This document shows positions 1 through 10,374 of a stretch of DNA of 64,000 nucleotides, piece after piece. The stretch covers positions 1 to 64,000 of the forward strand of contig VHCW01000014.1 of the NCBI GenBank assembly GCA_016871575.1. Direction: 5' to 3'. Under the pieces are notes generated by a model, which saw only the letters and a program-made list of their open reading frames with translations, searched no databases and was not told where the DNA came from. The first letter of the stretch is position 1, and the number at the start of each line of letters is the position of its first letter. The position numbers were made by a program, and so were the translations under genes. The DNA is from Verrucomicrobiota bacterium. Its GTDB lineage: Bacteria > Verrucomicrobiota > Verrucomicrobiia > Palsa-1439.

Positions 1-146
1 GGGTCGCCGTAGCAGCCGAGGTTGGGGCAAATGTCCTCGGCAGTGATCCAGAGAATGTTCGGCCTGCCCGCCGGGTTTGCATGGACACAAGAGAAAATGC
101 CTGCCAGCAGCCAGAAGACCACAGCGAGAGAGGATGGCGACTTCAT
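1..146 (-). CDS. Sulfatase, N-terminal part (runs off the left window edge)
   Basis: Reverse strand from ATG at 146 reads MKSPSSLAVVFWLLAGIFSCVHANPAGRPNILWITAEDICPNLGCYGD: signal peptide plus sulfatase N-terminal motif. Absent from the ORF track because it is truncated. Confidence 0.85.
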   Translation of the reverse strand, partial: MKSPSSLAVVFWLLAGIFSCVHANPAGRPNILWITAEDICPNLGCYGD

Positions 147-174
147 GGCCATCCTTTTACCCGAAACGCAGTTG

Positions 175-456
175 TTATGGCAACGACGCCTTGAAGAGCG
201 GATCGCCGTTTTGTTTCAGCCAGGCTTCGAGTGTGCCGCCCAAGTCGTCGCGCCCGCGCAGGTTGCCGTGGTCAAACGGATGTTCCAAACGGAAGTTCCC
301 CGGCAACGGGATGTCGCGCGGCCACGTCAATTCCTTGCCGCCGCCGCGCGCGTGAACGACACGCCTTCACGGACAAGACGGTCAAGATGCGGCGTGCGGA
401 TGAGATCGTTGCCAAGCGCGTGGCAGAAGCGCAAGATGCGCAAACAGGGATTTCAT
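175..456 (-). pseudogene. Degraded sulfatase remnant (N-terminal and C-terminal pieces in different frames)
   Basis: Reverse strand encodes CHALGNDLIRTPHLDRLVREGVSFTRA (sulfatase N-terminal region), then in another frame KELTWPRDIPLPGNFRLEHPFDHGNLRGRDDLGGTLEAWLKQNGDPLFKASLP* (sulfatase C-terminus-like). The catalytic core is missing. Confidence 0.65.
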
Positions 457-472
457 GGTTGTTCCTCCGGAC

Positions 473-1552
473 TTACGACAGCGTCAACCCGGCGCAACGG
501 AGGGCGGTGGCGTGGACTGCGATGTCGTGCTCGGCGGACCACGCGAGACGTTTCTCGCCGCGGAGAACGCGCGCGAGGTCGCGGAACTCGCCGGTGTAGC
601 GTCCCTTGGGCACTTCGAGCGCGAGAATGTTCTCGCCCTTCTTGAAACCGTCTTTTGCTTCCGTCAGATAAAGCGCGCCCCGCCCCGATTCAAGCGGCTG
701 GATTTCCATCGCGCCTTTCGTTCCCACGACATGAAATCGCCGGTGCGGCCCGCCGAACGGGTCGCCGTGATTGCAACGGATGGTCACGACCGCGTTCGGG
801 TATTCCATGATGGCCAACTGATTGTCGGGCAGCCCGGCAGGCGCAAGCCCGGTCGGTTTGCCAAACGCATGCACTGCCGAGGGCGCGCCGAGCAGAAAGA
901 CAGCTGCATCAACCAGATGGCAACCCAACTCGAACATCCCGTAGCCGGGAATGCGCGCGAGGTCCTCTTGGATTTGCAGGTCGGCCAGTTTACCCATCGA
1001 GGCGTTGATTTCGGTGATCTTGCCGAGCCAGCCTTCGCGGTGGGCGCGGAACAACAACTCGAAGGCCGGATTGTAGCGGAGCATATAACCCATCTGGACC
1101 GTCAATCGCCGGCGTTCCGCCTCAAGGCGCAACGCTTTGAAAGCCGAATGGGCGTCAGCGCCCGGTTTGTCGAGGTGAATGTGTTTGCCCGCGCGGAGAC
1201 ACGCGAGCGCCGCGCGCGCCGAATCACCGAGCGTCGTCTCGACCACGACGGCCTTGACTGCCTTGTCGGACAACAACGCCTCCTCTGTCAGCCATTTCAG
1301 CCCGGCGTAGGCTTTCTGTTTTTCCGCGCCCGCCTGGCGACCGGCAATCGGCTCGGCGATGCCCACAATCTCGTAGAGATCGGTCAGCGAACGGACCGCC
1401 TCCATTTTGCCGGCGGCGTGGGCGTGGGAAGTGCCGATCTGGCCGATGCGAATCCTGGCAGGACCGTCCGCCGCAAAGCTGCCGGCGAAAGGCGCAACTG
1501 CGACGGCAGCGACGGTTTTCAGCGCGTGACGGCGGGTGATGGACGTGTTCAT
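473..1552 (-). CDS. Gfo/Idh/MocA family oxidoreductase with Tat-like signal
   Basis: MNTSITRRHALKTVAAVAVAPFAG signal; RIGQIGTSHAH, HLDKPG, GYMLRYNPAF motifs of the Gfo/Idh/MocA family. Confidence 0.85.
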   Translation of the reverse strand: MNTSITRRHALKTVAAVAVAPFAGSFAADGPARIRIGQIGTSHAHAAGKMEAVRSLTDLYEIVGIAEPIAGRQAGAEKQKAYAGLKWLTEEALLSDKAVKAVVVETTLGDSARAALACLRAGKHIHLDKPGADAHSAFKALRLEAERRRLTVQMGYMLRYNPAFELLFRAHREGWLGKITEINASMGKLADLQIQEDLARIPGYGMFELGCHLVDAAVFLLGAPSAVHAFGKPTGLAPAGLPDNQLAIMEYPNAVVTIRCNHGDPFGGPHRRFHVVGTKGAMEIQPLESGRGALYLTEAKDGFKKGENILALEVPKGRYTGEFRDLARVLRGEKRLAWSAEHDIAVHATALRCAGLTLS

Positions 1553-1581
1553 GGTTGTTCCTTTCGCTGTTGGCAGCGGGT

Positions 1582-3474
1582 TCACTTGATAAGGGAGACG
1601 ATTTGTCCGTCGGCGTCGTGCAGTTTGAAGGCTGCGACGACAATTTCGCCGGGCGCGTTGCCGGGGTCGAGGCGCAAGGCGGTCAGCCGCGTGGCGGGAA
1701 TCCTGACGTCGTAGTCGTGGAACTCGCCGTCGTGACGCAGCGGGAAACTGACGCTCTGGTCCTTGTGGAAAGCCGCCTTCGGTTTCTCAGTGAAATAGAC
1801 GACGCCCGTCCCGCGTCCCGTGCTTTTGATGCGAAGTTTCACCGTGAACGGGCCTTTCGCTTTCGCGGGCACGTTGCGGGTCATGATCCACGGGTCGCCG
1901 CCGGTGGAGCTGATGCGGAGCTGGCCGCGGTCGGTTCGCAGTTGCGCATCCTTGCTGGCCTGCCAACCGCCGGGAGCGGCAGCAGTCTTGGCCTTGCCTT
2001 TGGGTCTCTGTTTGCCTTCGTCTTCGGGACGATATTTCGCCGGGTCAAACGCGGGATTTGGGATGGGAACGACCGCTTTCGTGTCGGCGAGGAATTTCCC
2101 GATGAGCGCGTCGAGTTCGCGCACCAGTTCCGGTTTCTGGGCGGCGAGGTTCTGTTTCTCGCCGGGGTCGTCGCGGAGGTGGAACAGCAGATGGCGGTGC
2201 GCGCCGTTGTCGCCGCCGTGAAAAATGCGGATCAGTTTCCAATCGCTGCGATGGACGGAGACGGCCGGCGGCAGCCAGTCGGGCACGCCGGGGTCGTGCG
2301 GGAAGTATTGGAAGACGGCATCGCGCGCGAGCGCGCCGCCTTTGAGCGCGGGAAGGATGCTGGTGCCGTCGAATCGCTGGCCGGGCGCCGGGTTCAGTCC
2401 GAGACCTTCGAGAAGCGTCGGGTAAAAATCCTCGCTCTGAATCAGCGCATCGCTGCGCGCGCCGGCGGCGGCGATGCCGGGCCAGAGGATGACGCAGGGC
2501 ACGCGCGTGCCGCCTTCGAACATCGTGGCCTTGCCGCCGCGCAACGGCGCGTTGCTGGTGGGCGTGGCGCCGTCCACCTCGTTGTACATGTTGCCGCCGT
2601 TGTCGGAGGTGAAGATGATGATCGTCCGCTCGGCGATCTTCAGCCGGTCCAGCGCGTCGAGCAACGTGCCGATGGCGTCGTCCAAGCTCTCGACCATGGC
2701 GGCGTAGGTCGGGCTGCGCTGCGGGTCGGCAGGATTCACGCGGGCGCGATGTTTCTCGATGAGCGATTTTTTCGCGTCGAACGGCGCGTGCACGCTGAAC
2801 TGCCAGTAGTTGAGGTAGAAGGGGCGGTCTTTGTGTTTCTCGATGAACGCCACGGCTTCCTGTGCCATGCGATCCTCGATGTGTTCGCCGGGAGTCCGTT
2901 CCTTGAAGTTGGGAAATTTCCACGGAGCCACAAAACTTCCCGCCGGGCCGGGACCGGGCCAGCGCGGCACGTCCACATCGAACCCGTGCTGCAACGGCGA
3001 ATACGGTTCCGGGCCGAGATGCCATTTGCCGAAGTGTCCCGTGGCGTAGCCGGCGTCCTTCAGCGACTTGGCGAGCGTGTGGTAGTCGGTTTTCAGGCGC
3101 GAGACCGTCACCGGTTGGATGGCTTTCTGGTTGGCCGCAGCGGTTTTGCCGGGCGTTGCTTCCAAAACGACGTGCGGCAGGTGGCAGTTTGGCGTGGTGA
3201 TGCCGGTGCGGGCAGGACTGAGGCCGGTGAGAATGGCCGCACGCGTGGGCGAACACAACGGACTCGCCGAATACGCCCGCGTGAAGGTCATGCCGCGTTG
3301 CGCAAGCCGCTCGATGTTCGGCGTCTGGTAGAACTTCGTGGTGCCGTGCAACGTCGTATCGCTCCACCCAAGATCGTCGGCGAGGATGAAGAGGAGATTG
3401 GGTTTCTCGGCGGCATGTGATTGGCCACACAAGAGAGCAAAGGACGCAAAGAGAAGGATGGAGATTCGTTTCAT
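1582..3474 (-). CDS. Secreted arylsulfatase (Cys-type)
   Basis: [21 protein letters not shown] signal; [30 protein letters not shown] sulfatase signature (CxPxR); GKWHLG. Confidence 0.93.
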   Translation of the reverse strand: MKRISILLFASFALLCGQSHAAEKPNLLFILADDLGWSDTTLHGTTKFYQTPNIERLAQRGMTFTRAYSASPLCSPTRAAILTGLSPARTGITTPNCHLPHVVLEATPGKTAAANQKAIQPVTVSRLKTDYHTLAKSLKDAGYATGHFGKWHLGPEPYSPLQHGFDVDVPRWPGPGPAGSFVAPWKFPNFKERTPGEHIEDRMAQEAVAFIEKHKDRPFYLNYWQFSVHAPFDAKKSLIEKHRARVNPADPQRSPTYAAMVESLDDAIGTLLDALDRLKIAERTIIIFTSDNGGNMYNEVDGATPTSNAPLRGGKATMFEGGTRVPCVILWPGIAAAGARSDALIQSEDFYPTLLEGLGLNPAPGQRFDGTSILPALKGGALARDAVFQYFPHDPGVPDWLPPAVSVHRSDWKLIRIFHGGDNGAHRHLLFHLRDDPGEKQNLAAQKPELVRELDALIGKFLADTKAVVPIPNPAFDPAKYRPEDEGKQRPKGKAKTAAAPGGWQASKDAQLRTDRGQLRISSTGGDPWIMTRNVPAKAKGPFTVKLRIKSTGRGTGVVYFTEKPKAAFHKDQSVSFPLRHDGEFHDYDVRIPATRLTALRLDPGNAPGEIVVAAFKLHDADGQIVSLIK

Positions 3475-3523
3475 GGTTTGTGGTTGTTGGGTTTGGCAAA
3501 GGACAAAGGGGGCAGCGCTTGAG

Positions 3524-3690
3524 TCATGAAATTCCCTTTTGGATGCGATTAATCTTGTCAGCCAGATCGGCATCTTCTGCGCGCCGCGTTTCCAGTTGTT
3601 TGAGGACATAGGCCACTCCACTGCCATCCCGATATCCAAACTCGCGCGCGATGTCAACGCATCGCTCGCCACGCAAGCTCTGACCCCCGA
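3524..3690 (-). pseudogene. C-terminal remnant of a RAYT/IS200-like (Y1) transposase
   Basis: Start-less reverse frame [53 protein letters not shown] resembles the C-terminal helical region of REP-associated transposases. Confidence 0.5.
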
Positions 3691-3693
3691 TCC

Positions 3694-6384
3694 TTATGGT
3701 GAGTCAAGGCCGGCGTTGAGGATGCCGTTGAAGAGAAACTTGAATGTGCCGTGCGATTGTGCGCGGAAGACAATCTCCGGGCCGAACAGCGCCAGCCGCC
3801 CACGCCCCACGGGTGCTTCCATCACGGCCAAGCCGTTCTTGAGATAAGATTGTCCCATCGCCCAACCGCTGCGAAGCGGTTTTTCCTCATCGAACCACGC
3901 GACCGTGGAAATGTCACCGGCGGTTTGCAGGCGGAACACCGGGCTGTTGTGGAACATGACGTTCACCCGCTCGCCGAGTCCCCACGCCAGCGGATGCGTG
4001 TTGTTCACCCGCGCGGAAAGCACCGAACCGGCGACGTAAAACTTCTCGCGCGGGAGCGACTTGGTTTTTTCGCCGTTTTTCTTCGCAGGCTCGACCAGAT
4101 GATTGGCGACGGGCAGGCCGAGATGTTTCGCCAAGTCAGTGGAGGAGCCGATGGTGAGCACGGTTCCGCCGGCTTCGAGAAAGTCACGAAGCTTGGGAAC
4201 TGTGATCTTGGTTGTCACGCGGCCTTGGCGACCTTGGTATTCAGGCGGGATGTTCTTGTCGCTGGAGGACGAGGTGTTGGTTGAAGTGGAAGAAATCGCG
4301 CCGGCCACGAAGATCAACACGTCGAACTGTTTCTTCAAATCTCCCTTGTCGAGGCGCGGCGGATACACCACCTCGAACGGAAACTCAAACTGCTCCAGCA
4401 ACCAACGCGTCCAACCCGACGGCATCGAACCGCCGTACCGATCCCACAGGCCGACGCGAACCGGACGGAGCGGTTTCGCCGCGTCGGCGGGCGGCGTCGG
4501 CCCGCCGGTGAACGTCACGCCGAGTTCGTCGGCCAGCGCGCGGTCTGGCGCTTCCGGAAGATAGAACGTGCCGGCGGGGAATTCGCCCACGGCTGACACG
4601 AGGCGATGGACGGGTTGCCCGGCGGCGTGGAGCCGGTTGACGGCGCGGAAGGCGTTGTTGACATCGGCGCGGAGGAAGCAACCGCCGGCGCCCGCGACTT
4701 TACCGGGCAGCGGTTTCTGAACATCGCGGCATTCCCGGAACGGACCTTTCAGGATTTCAAAAACGCGGTCGAACTGGACGTCCATCTGCATCGCCAGCGT
4801 CCATCCGGCCATGTCGTACGGGGCAATCGGCGGGCCGCCGGGATACTGGAGGTCGTCGGGATGGTCCTGCGGCTCGAACGCGTCGAAGATCTGGGAGCGA
4901 AACGCCTGGTTGCACGGCACGACGAAACTGTCCGCCGGATAAGATTTCCCGGCCATCTCGAAGGCGCTGGCGGCGCGATAGACGCGGACGCCGTTTTCGA
5001 TGAGGGTGTTGATGAACTTCGTTGCGGTCGCGAAATCCGCCTGGGACGACGGCACAACGTAGCCGTACGGAGCGCGGTCGGACGGGTTGCGGAAGAATGT
5101 GGCGAAGTTTGTCGCGGCGCTGGCCGTGTTTTTGGAGCGTTTTTCCAACGCCTCCTGCGCCAGCGCGACTCTTGTCGGCGACGGAAGCCACGAATCGCGG
5201 CTGCCGGCGAGGATGGCGTCGCGCCCCATGGCGTAGCGGTTCCAAAGCACTTGCGTGCGGTTGCGCGCTGCGTAATCAAGCGTCGCCATGTTCGCCGTGA
5301 ACGAATACTCGATGGACTGCCGCATGTGCCAGCGTTGCGGTGCAATCGGCGCGAGCAGATCACTGCCGGGTAATTGGAGTTTGGGATTCGTGAATGGGAT
5401 GCTCATCGGCGTGGGGCTGCCGATGACTTCGGTAAGAATGCCGATGGCGTTGTGGAAGTAACCGGAAGTGCGCAGGCCGCCACTGTACCACGCAGAGTAC
5501 CGCGCTCCCGACCGGCACGTCACGCCCGGTTTGTTCTCGTCCAGAAACCGGTTCATCATCGCGGCGCAAACGGCGTCGAGACCGTTGATCACGCGCACGT
5601 CGTAGTGATAATTGAACGGGTCGCGGAACGGCGGCATGAACATCACCGTGCCCGGCGGCCCGCTTTGGTGGTGGTTGTAGATGATCTGCGGGAACCACTC
5701 GCGGTAGAGCACGCGAACCATGTTCTTGGTTTCCGCCTGCGTGACGGCGTAGAAATCGCGGTTGTTGTCGTGGCCGGTGTACTTCTGGTAGAGGCGCGGC
5801 AGCGACCCGTAGGAGCGTTTTTCCGGCGCCGATTCGCGCATATACCAATCCGAAACCAGGTCCATGCCGTCGGGATTCGCCAAGACGCAAAGCACAATCA
5901 CCTCGTCGAGGATGCGACGGACTTCCGCGTCGTCACGGCTGAGCAGGCGATAGACGGTTTCGACCAACTGCTGCGCCCCGACTGTCTCCGTGGCGTGGAG
6001 ACCGCCATCGAGCCAGACAACAGCCCGGCCCCCAGCCGCCAGCGAGCGCGCTTGCGCGTCGGTCAGTCCCTCGGCCAGCGCCAGTCGTTTGGAAATGTCG
6101 CGGTACCGTTCGAGCCGTTCCAGGTTCGCCGGCGAACTGATAATGGCCATCAACTGGGTGCGACCTTCTTCCGTCAGGCCAATCGGCACGAGCTTCATCC
6201 GGTTGGATTCGCGGGCGAGTTTCCTCCAGTAGGCGGTGAGTTGCTGGTAGTTGGCCAAGTGATAGTCGTCGCCGATGTTGAAACCGAATTGTTGTTTCGG
6301 CGACGTGATGCGCGGCGCGGCTTCGAGCACGGGCGCGACAAGGAGCGCGTACAACAGTGGGACGGACAATAAGAATCGGTTCAT
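3694..6384 (-). CDS. M14-family zinc carboxypeptidase-like secreted protein
   Basis: Signal peptide; DGGLHATETVG (HxxE-like), NPDGMDLVSDWYMR, HDNNRDFY, NHHQSGPPGTV motifs typical of M14 peptidases. The start overlaps the stop of the upstream sulfatase (ATGA). Confidence 0.85.
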   Translation of the reverse strand: MNRFLLSVPLLYALLVAPVLEAAPRITSPKQQFGFNIGDDYHLANYQQLTAYWRKLARESNRMKLVPIGLTEEGRTQLMAIISSPANLERLERYRDISKRLALAEGLTDAQARSLAAGGRAVVWLDGGLHATETVGAQQLVETVYRLLSRDDAEVRRILDEVIVLCVLANPDGMDLVSDWYMRESAPEKRSYGSLPRLYQKYTGHDNNRDFYAVTQAETKNMVRVLYREWFPQIIYNHHQSGPPGTVMFMPPFRDPFNYHYDVRVINGLDAVCAAMMNRFLDENKPGVTCRSGARYSAWYSGGLRTSGYFHNAIGILTEVIGSPTPMSIPFTNPKLQLPGSDLLAPIAPQRWHMRQSIEYSFTANMATLDYAARNRTQVLWNRYAMGRDAILAGSRDSWLPSPTRVALAQEALEKRSKNTASAATNFATFFRNPSDRAPYGYVVPSSQADFATATKFINTLIENGVRVYRAASAFEMAGKSYPADSFVVPCNQAFRSQIFDAFEPQDHPDDLQYPGGPPIAPYDMAGWTLAMQMDVQFDRVFEILKGPFRECRDVQKPLPGKVAGAGGCFLRADVNNAFRAVNRLHAAGQPVHRLVSAVGEFPAGTFYLPEAPDRALADELGVTFTGGPTPPADAAKPLRPVRVGLWDRYGGSMPSGWTRWLLEQFEFPFEVVYPPRLDKGDLKKQFDVLIFVAGAISSTSTNTSSSSDKNIPPEYQGRQGRVTTKITVPKLRDFLEAGGTVLTIGSSTDLAKHLGLPVANHLVEPAKKNGEKTKSLPREKFYVAGSVLSARVNNTHPLAWGLGERVNVMFHNSPVFRLQTAGDISTVAWFDEEKPLRSGWAMGQSYLKNGLAVMEAPVGRGRLALFGPEIVFRAQSHGTFKFLFNGILNAGLDSP

Positions 6385-7802
6385 TTATTTTTCTTGGCTT
6401 TCCGTTTTTCTTTCTTGGTGGTTTTTTCCGAGTTCTTCTTCAGACTGCTGAGCGGGTCTTTGTTGACCTTCGGAAGCCACTTGGCCATTTCCTCTTTTTG
6501 CCGGGCATATTCAGGACGGCTGGCGAGGTTGTTCCATTCAAACTGGTCCATCAAGTTATGGTAAAGCTCCTCGCTGCCGTCGGCGTAACGGATGTAACGC
6601 CACTCCTCGTTGCGGACGGCGTGGTTCTGGTATCCGTGTGTGGTGACGGCGGGGTACGACCACTCCGCTTTTGGTTTCTTGAGCAGTGGCGTGATGTCGT
6701 GGCCTTCGAGATGCGCGGGGCGCGGCAGGCCGGCCAGCGCGCACAGCGTGGGATAAATGTTCAGGAAATCCACCGTGCGCCCGCAATCGGCGCCGGCGGG
6801 CGTCAGGCCGGGCACTTTCCAGATGTGCACCGTGCGGGTCGGTTCCTCCCACAGCGCGAACTTCCGCCAGTGCGATTTCTCTCCGAGACTCCACCCGTGA
6901 TCGCTCCACAAACAGATGATCGTGTTGTCGCGGTGCGGCGATTTCTCCAGCGCATCAATCATCCGGCCAACCTCCATGTCGCAATAGGCAATCGTCGCCA
7001 AATACGCCTGCACGGCCTCTTTCCAGCGACCGGACTTCACGATGGCCGCGTGATCGCCTTGCGGGCCAGCCATCTTGACGCCGGCCGGCGGGATGTCGTC
7101 GAGGTCGTCGGCCTTGTGCGGCGGCAGTTCGATGGTGTCGAGCGGGAACATGTCGAACCATTTCTTCGGCACGCTGAACGGCATGTGCGGTTTCACAAGG
7201 CCGCAAGCAATGAAAAACGGTTTGTCGCTTTTCTCGTTGAGCTTCTCGATGCAATAGCTGACGACGCCGTGATCGGGCATTTCCTCGTCGGAGTTGGCGA
7301 GCGGGCCGAACTTGATGCCGCCGACGCCGTCGTTCTTGGCGGAGGGATGGAGCTTGAGCGGAACGCGCCCCGCCCCGGCGAAGTAGTCGTTCCAATCGCC
7401 GCCCCGGTCGTAAGAGCCGTGATAGATTTTGCCGGCGCCATAAACGCGGTAGCCGTGTTTGAAAAAATGTGTGTTGAGCAGTTTGTCCTCGGTGATGCCG
7501 CCCCGCCAGTTTTCGCTGTTGACGTAGCAACCGGTGCTGCTGGGACGCTGGCCGCTCATCAGCGATGCGCGCGACGGGTTGCAGGCCGGCGCGGTGCAAT
7601 AGGCGCGGCTGAAGGTGACGCCCTGACGCGCCAGCCGGTCGATGTTCGGCGTGCGCGTCTGGGAATTGCGCCCGAGGTGGCCGACCCAGTGGTTGAGATC
7701 GTCAATGGCAATAAACAGCACGTTGGGCTTCTTGCTTTCTGCGGCATCCGCGAGGCCGAGGCACAACAAGAGGCTGCAAGAGATCATTGGTAGTTGTTTC
7801 AT
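6381..7802 (-). CDS. Secreted sulfatase (iduronate-2-sulfatase-like, Cys-type)
   Basis: MKQLPMISCSLLLCLGLADA signal; KPNVLFIAIDDLNHWVGHLG; TAPACNPSRASLMSG; SDHGWSLGEKSHWRKFALWEE. Confidence 0.92.
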   Translation of the reverse strand: MKQLPMISCSLLLCLGLADAAESKKPNVLFIAIDDLNHWVGHLGRNSQTRTPNIDRLARQGVTFSRAYCTAPACNPSRASLMSGQRPSSTGCYVNSENWRGGITEDKLLNTHFFKHGYRVYGAGKIYHGSYDRGGDWNDYFAGAGRVPLKLHPSAKNDGVGGIKFGPLANSDEEMPDHGVVSYCIEKLNEKSDKPFFIACGLVKPHMPFSVPKKWFDMFPLDTIELPPHKADDLDDIPPAGVKMAGPQGDHAAIVKSGRWKEAVQAYLATIAYCDMEVGRMIDALEKSPHRDNTIICLWSDHGWSLGEKSHWRKFALWEEPTRTVHIWKVPGLTPAGADCGRTVDFLNIYPTLCALAGLPRPAHLEGHDITPLLKKPKAEWSYPAVTTHGYQNHAVRNEEWRYIRYADGSEELYHNLMDQFEWNNLASRPEYARQKEEMAKWLPKVNKDPLSSLKKNSEKTTKKEKRKAKKNK

Positions 7803-7831
7803 GGGATTCCTTTCATGTCTTTCAACACCGT

Positions 7832-9091
7832 TCACTGCGGTTGGTTCTGGTGTAAGGTCCATCGTTTCGTCACGCGGCCGCTTTGGATGTGGAAAATGTC
7901 GGTGTGACGCCCGTGGAGCGTCAGCGACACGGGGCGCCCGCCGCACTGGACGGGAATATCTTTCCTGTCGGTCTCGCCCTGCCACGGGTGGACGGCCATC
8001 ACGATCCATTCGTCGGGCGTGACGCGGAGTTTGCGCACGAGCGGGCGTTTCGCCTTCCACAACACGTGCGCCGGTTCGTCAATGACAAGCGTGGCCGCTG
8101 CGATCTTGGCCGAGAGATCGGAGACGCGACCAAGGCTGTTCATGAACAACGGCAGCGTCTGGTAATACTGGCCTTTCTGTTTTGGCAGCCAATCCCACAA
8201 CACCAAGCCGCGCGCGCCGGTGAAAAATGGCAGCACCGCCATCGCCTCGACCAGATAGGGCGCGAGTTCCTGGCCGTTGAGTTCCGCGTTGCCGGTGTGA
8301 TAACGCAGCCACTCGTACGCGTACACCGGCTTGTTTCCGTAACGGCGCGTGCGCTGGTAATTCTCCTCGATGTTGGCTGCGATGTAGTAGATCGAGTCCG
8401 GCTGTTCGTAGAAGACGTACACGCTGGCAATGTAGAAATCCACAAACGGATCAATGTGTTGCCACATCTCCGCGTCGCTGCGGTGCGTGCCGTCAATTTG
8501 TTTGGCTGTCTTGCCGGCGATGCCCCAGTAATCGCGACGGAACGGCTGGATGCCGTAGATGCCGACCGGGATGCGCGGGTTCAATTCCTTGGCCCACCGG
8601 CACGGGAACGTAAACCACGTCGCCCACTCGCGGACGTACGACTCGGCGAACTGCGCCTTGTTCTGCGCGCCCGACGCGACCCGCGCGGCGGAGTCGGCCC
8701 ACGCCTTGTCCATGTCCTCCTCAAAATCGAACTCGATGTCGTGGACGAAGATCGCGCTCTGCGCATTTTTGTCGGTGATGTTTCGTTTGATGATGCGCTC
8801 GAAGAAATCCGGTTTCCTCCATGGATTGGTTTTGTTGGTTTCGAGGAACGTTTCAATGCTCTCCTTTTGCCGGCCGGGGTAGTCCGAGTAGGTGTTGAGC
8901 AGGTCCACCATGAGAAACCCATGCGCCTTTGCCTGCTCATAATTGTAGGCGTTGTCGCCGCCCGCAACGTTCCAGAACACCTTCAGGTCGCCACTCATCG
9001 GCGTGGCGCGGATTTTCTCCCACGGCGTTGTTTCACCGCTGCAATTCAGGGTGACCAACACTGCAATGAGATTGATACGAAGGTGTTTCAC
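7832..9091 (-). CDS. Putative secreted TIM-barrel/hyaluronidase-like glycoside hydrolase
   Basis: GTG start with signal peptide; FWNVAGGDNAYNYEQAK..., EFDFEEDMDKAWAD, PVGIYGIQPFRRDYWG, VYAYEWLRYHTG. GTGA overlap with the upstream gene. Confidence 0.55.
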   Translation of the reverse strand: MKHLRINLIAVLVTLNCSGETTPWEKIRATPMSGDLKVFWNVAGGDNAYNYEQAKAHGFLMVDLLNTYSDYPGRQKESIETFLETNKTNPWRKPDFFERIIKRNITDKNAQSAIFVHDIEFDFEEDMDKAWADSAARVASGAQNKAQFAESYVREWATWFTFPCRWAKELNPRIPVGIYGIQPFRRDYWGIAGKTAKQIDGTHRSDAEMWQHIDPFVDFYIASVYVFYEQPDSIYYIAANIEENYQRTRRYGNKPVYAYEWLRYHTGNAELNGQELAPYLVEAMAVLPFFTGARGLVLWDWLPKQKGQYYQTLPLFMNSLGRVSDLSAKIAAATLVIDEPAHVLWKAKRPLVRKLRVTPDEWIVMAVHPWQGETDRKDIPVQCGGRPVSLTLHGRHTDIFHIQSGRVTKRWTLHQNQPQ

Positions 9092-10374
9092 GGCGCAAGT
9101 TCCATGTTGGAGATTCCTGCCGTTCCGGGATGGAAGATGTTGCCGGAGAAACGCAGCATCTTGGGGCCGTTCGCGCCGCCTTCGATGATGACGGCGTACT
9201 TGTAACGCGGCGGATGGTCGTCGCAATGGACGACGTTGCCTTGGATGATGACGTCCTTGAGTGGCGGGTTGTCGGGTTTTTGGCCGCGATTGAACCGCAG
9301 TGGCGCGACGTTGTCGCCCCAAACCCATCGCGAATGACCGTGGCCGAAGTCGGAGATGATGTTGTTGGCGATGATCGAGCCGCCGTCAGTGTTTGTGCCG
9401 GTGCGGGAAGCTGCGCCGGGCATCAGGGCGATGCTCCAGAGATCGTTCTTCGAGAATTGATTGCCGATGATGAGCACATGGCGCGAGCCGTGCATCGCTT
9501 TCATGCCAATGTGAGAATTGTTGATGATGTTCTGCGCGACGATGACGTGGTCGCTGTGGATGTCAATCCCTTGCGCAGCGTTCTCGATGTAGTTGCCGAG
9601 AATCTGCGTGTAGTCGCTGACTTCCGGCGCGGTGACGATGATGGCGGAGCCTTGGTGCCAGTTCTGGGCGAATTCAGCGTCCCATGTCTTTTGATTGGTG
9701 ATGATGCCTTTTTGGGCGTTCTTTTTCACAAACTTGCCGAGGTCGAACTTCTTCTGAATCTCCGGCGTTGGCAACAAGTTCTGCTCGATGAGGCGATTGC
9801 CTTGGATGAGCGTCCCCTTGCTGTAGCTCACTGCGATACCGGTGCCGTCAATACACTTGAACGCGTAGCCCCAATCCTCGCCGCGGGTGCGGTCGTCCAC
9901 GGTGATGCGCATGTAGTTTTGCACCAGACAACTGCGAATCTGGCTGCCGGTGCATTCCCGAACCGCAATCGCCGCCGACCGCGTGCGGTTGTCGAGCACG
10001 CGCAGGTTCTCCAGCACAAGATTGCAACACTTGATTGCCAGCACTCCTTCGGACTGCGTCTCCGTTTTCCCTTCGGGCCGCATCAACGTGAGATCGCGGA
10101 TCTGGACATCTTTCGCGTCTTCGATGACGAGAATGGGTTGGTCGGGATTCGTTTGCCGGATGCGGCCCGGTCCGAAAAGCCCGCCGCCTTGCTTGCCAAT
10201 CTGAATCTTCTCCGAAATGTCATAGTCCCCGGCGGGGACATAAACCATCCGACCGAGATTCGCGCGGATGGCTTCTTGGATGGATGGGTAGTCCGCCACT
10301 GATGGAGCCGGCGCAGCCGCAGCCGCAAGGGTTGCCAACAGCACGCCAAGCGAAATCACGATCCCGCTTCTCAT
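9088..10374 (-). CDS. Secreted right-handed parallel beta-helix protein
   Basis: Signal MRSGIVISLGVLLATLAAAAA; SIQEAIRANLGRMVYVPAGDYDISEKIQI, then repeated IxGNxxxxN strands of pectate-lyase-like solenoids. Confidence 0.8.
   Translation of the reverse strand: MRSGIVISLGVLLATLAAAAAPAPSVADYPSIQEAIRANLGRMVYVPAGDYDISEKIQIGKQGGGLFGPGRIRQTNPDQPILVIEDAKDVQIRDLTLMRPEGKTETQSEGVLAIKCCNLVLENLRVLDNRTRSAAIAVRECTGSQIRSCLVQNYMRITVDDRTRGEDWGYAFKCIDGTGIAVSYSKGTLIQGNRLIEQNLLPTPEIQKKFDLGKFVKKNAQKGIITNQKTWDAEFAQNWHQGSAIIVTAPEVSDYTQILGNYIENAAQGIDIHSDHVIVAQNIINNSHIGMKAMHGSRHVLIIGNQFSKNDLWSIALMPGAASRTGTNTDGGSIIANNIISDFGHGHSRWVWGDNVAPLRFNRGQKPDNPPLKDVIIQGNVVHCDDHPPRYKYAVIIEGGANGPKMLRFSGNIFHPGTAGISNMELAP

Noticed and set aside
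1555-3420. 621-aa plus-strand ORF opposite the sulfatase at 1582-3474
   Set aside because: Composition-driven antisense shadow ORF in high-GC DNA; no family motifs, while the minus strand encodes a clear sulfatase.
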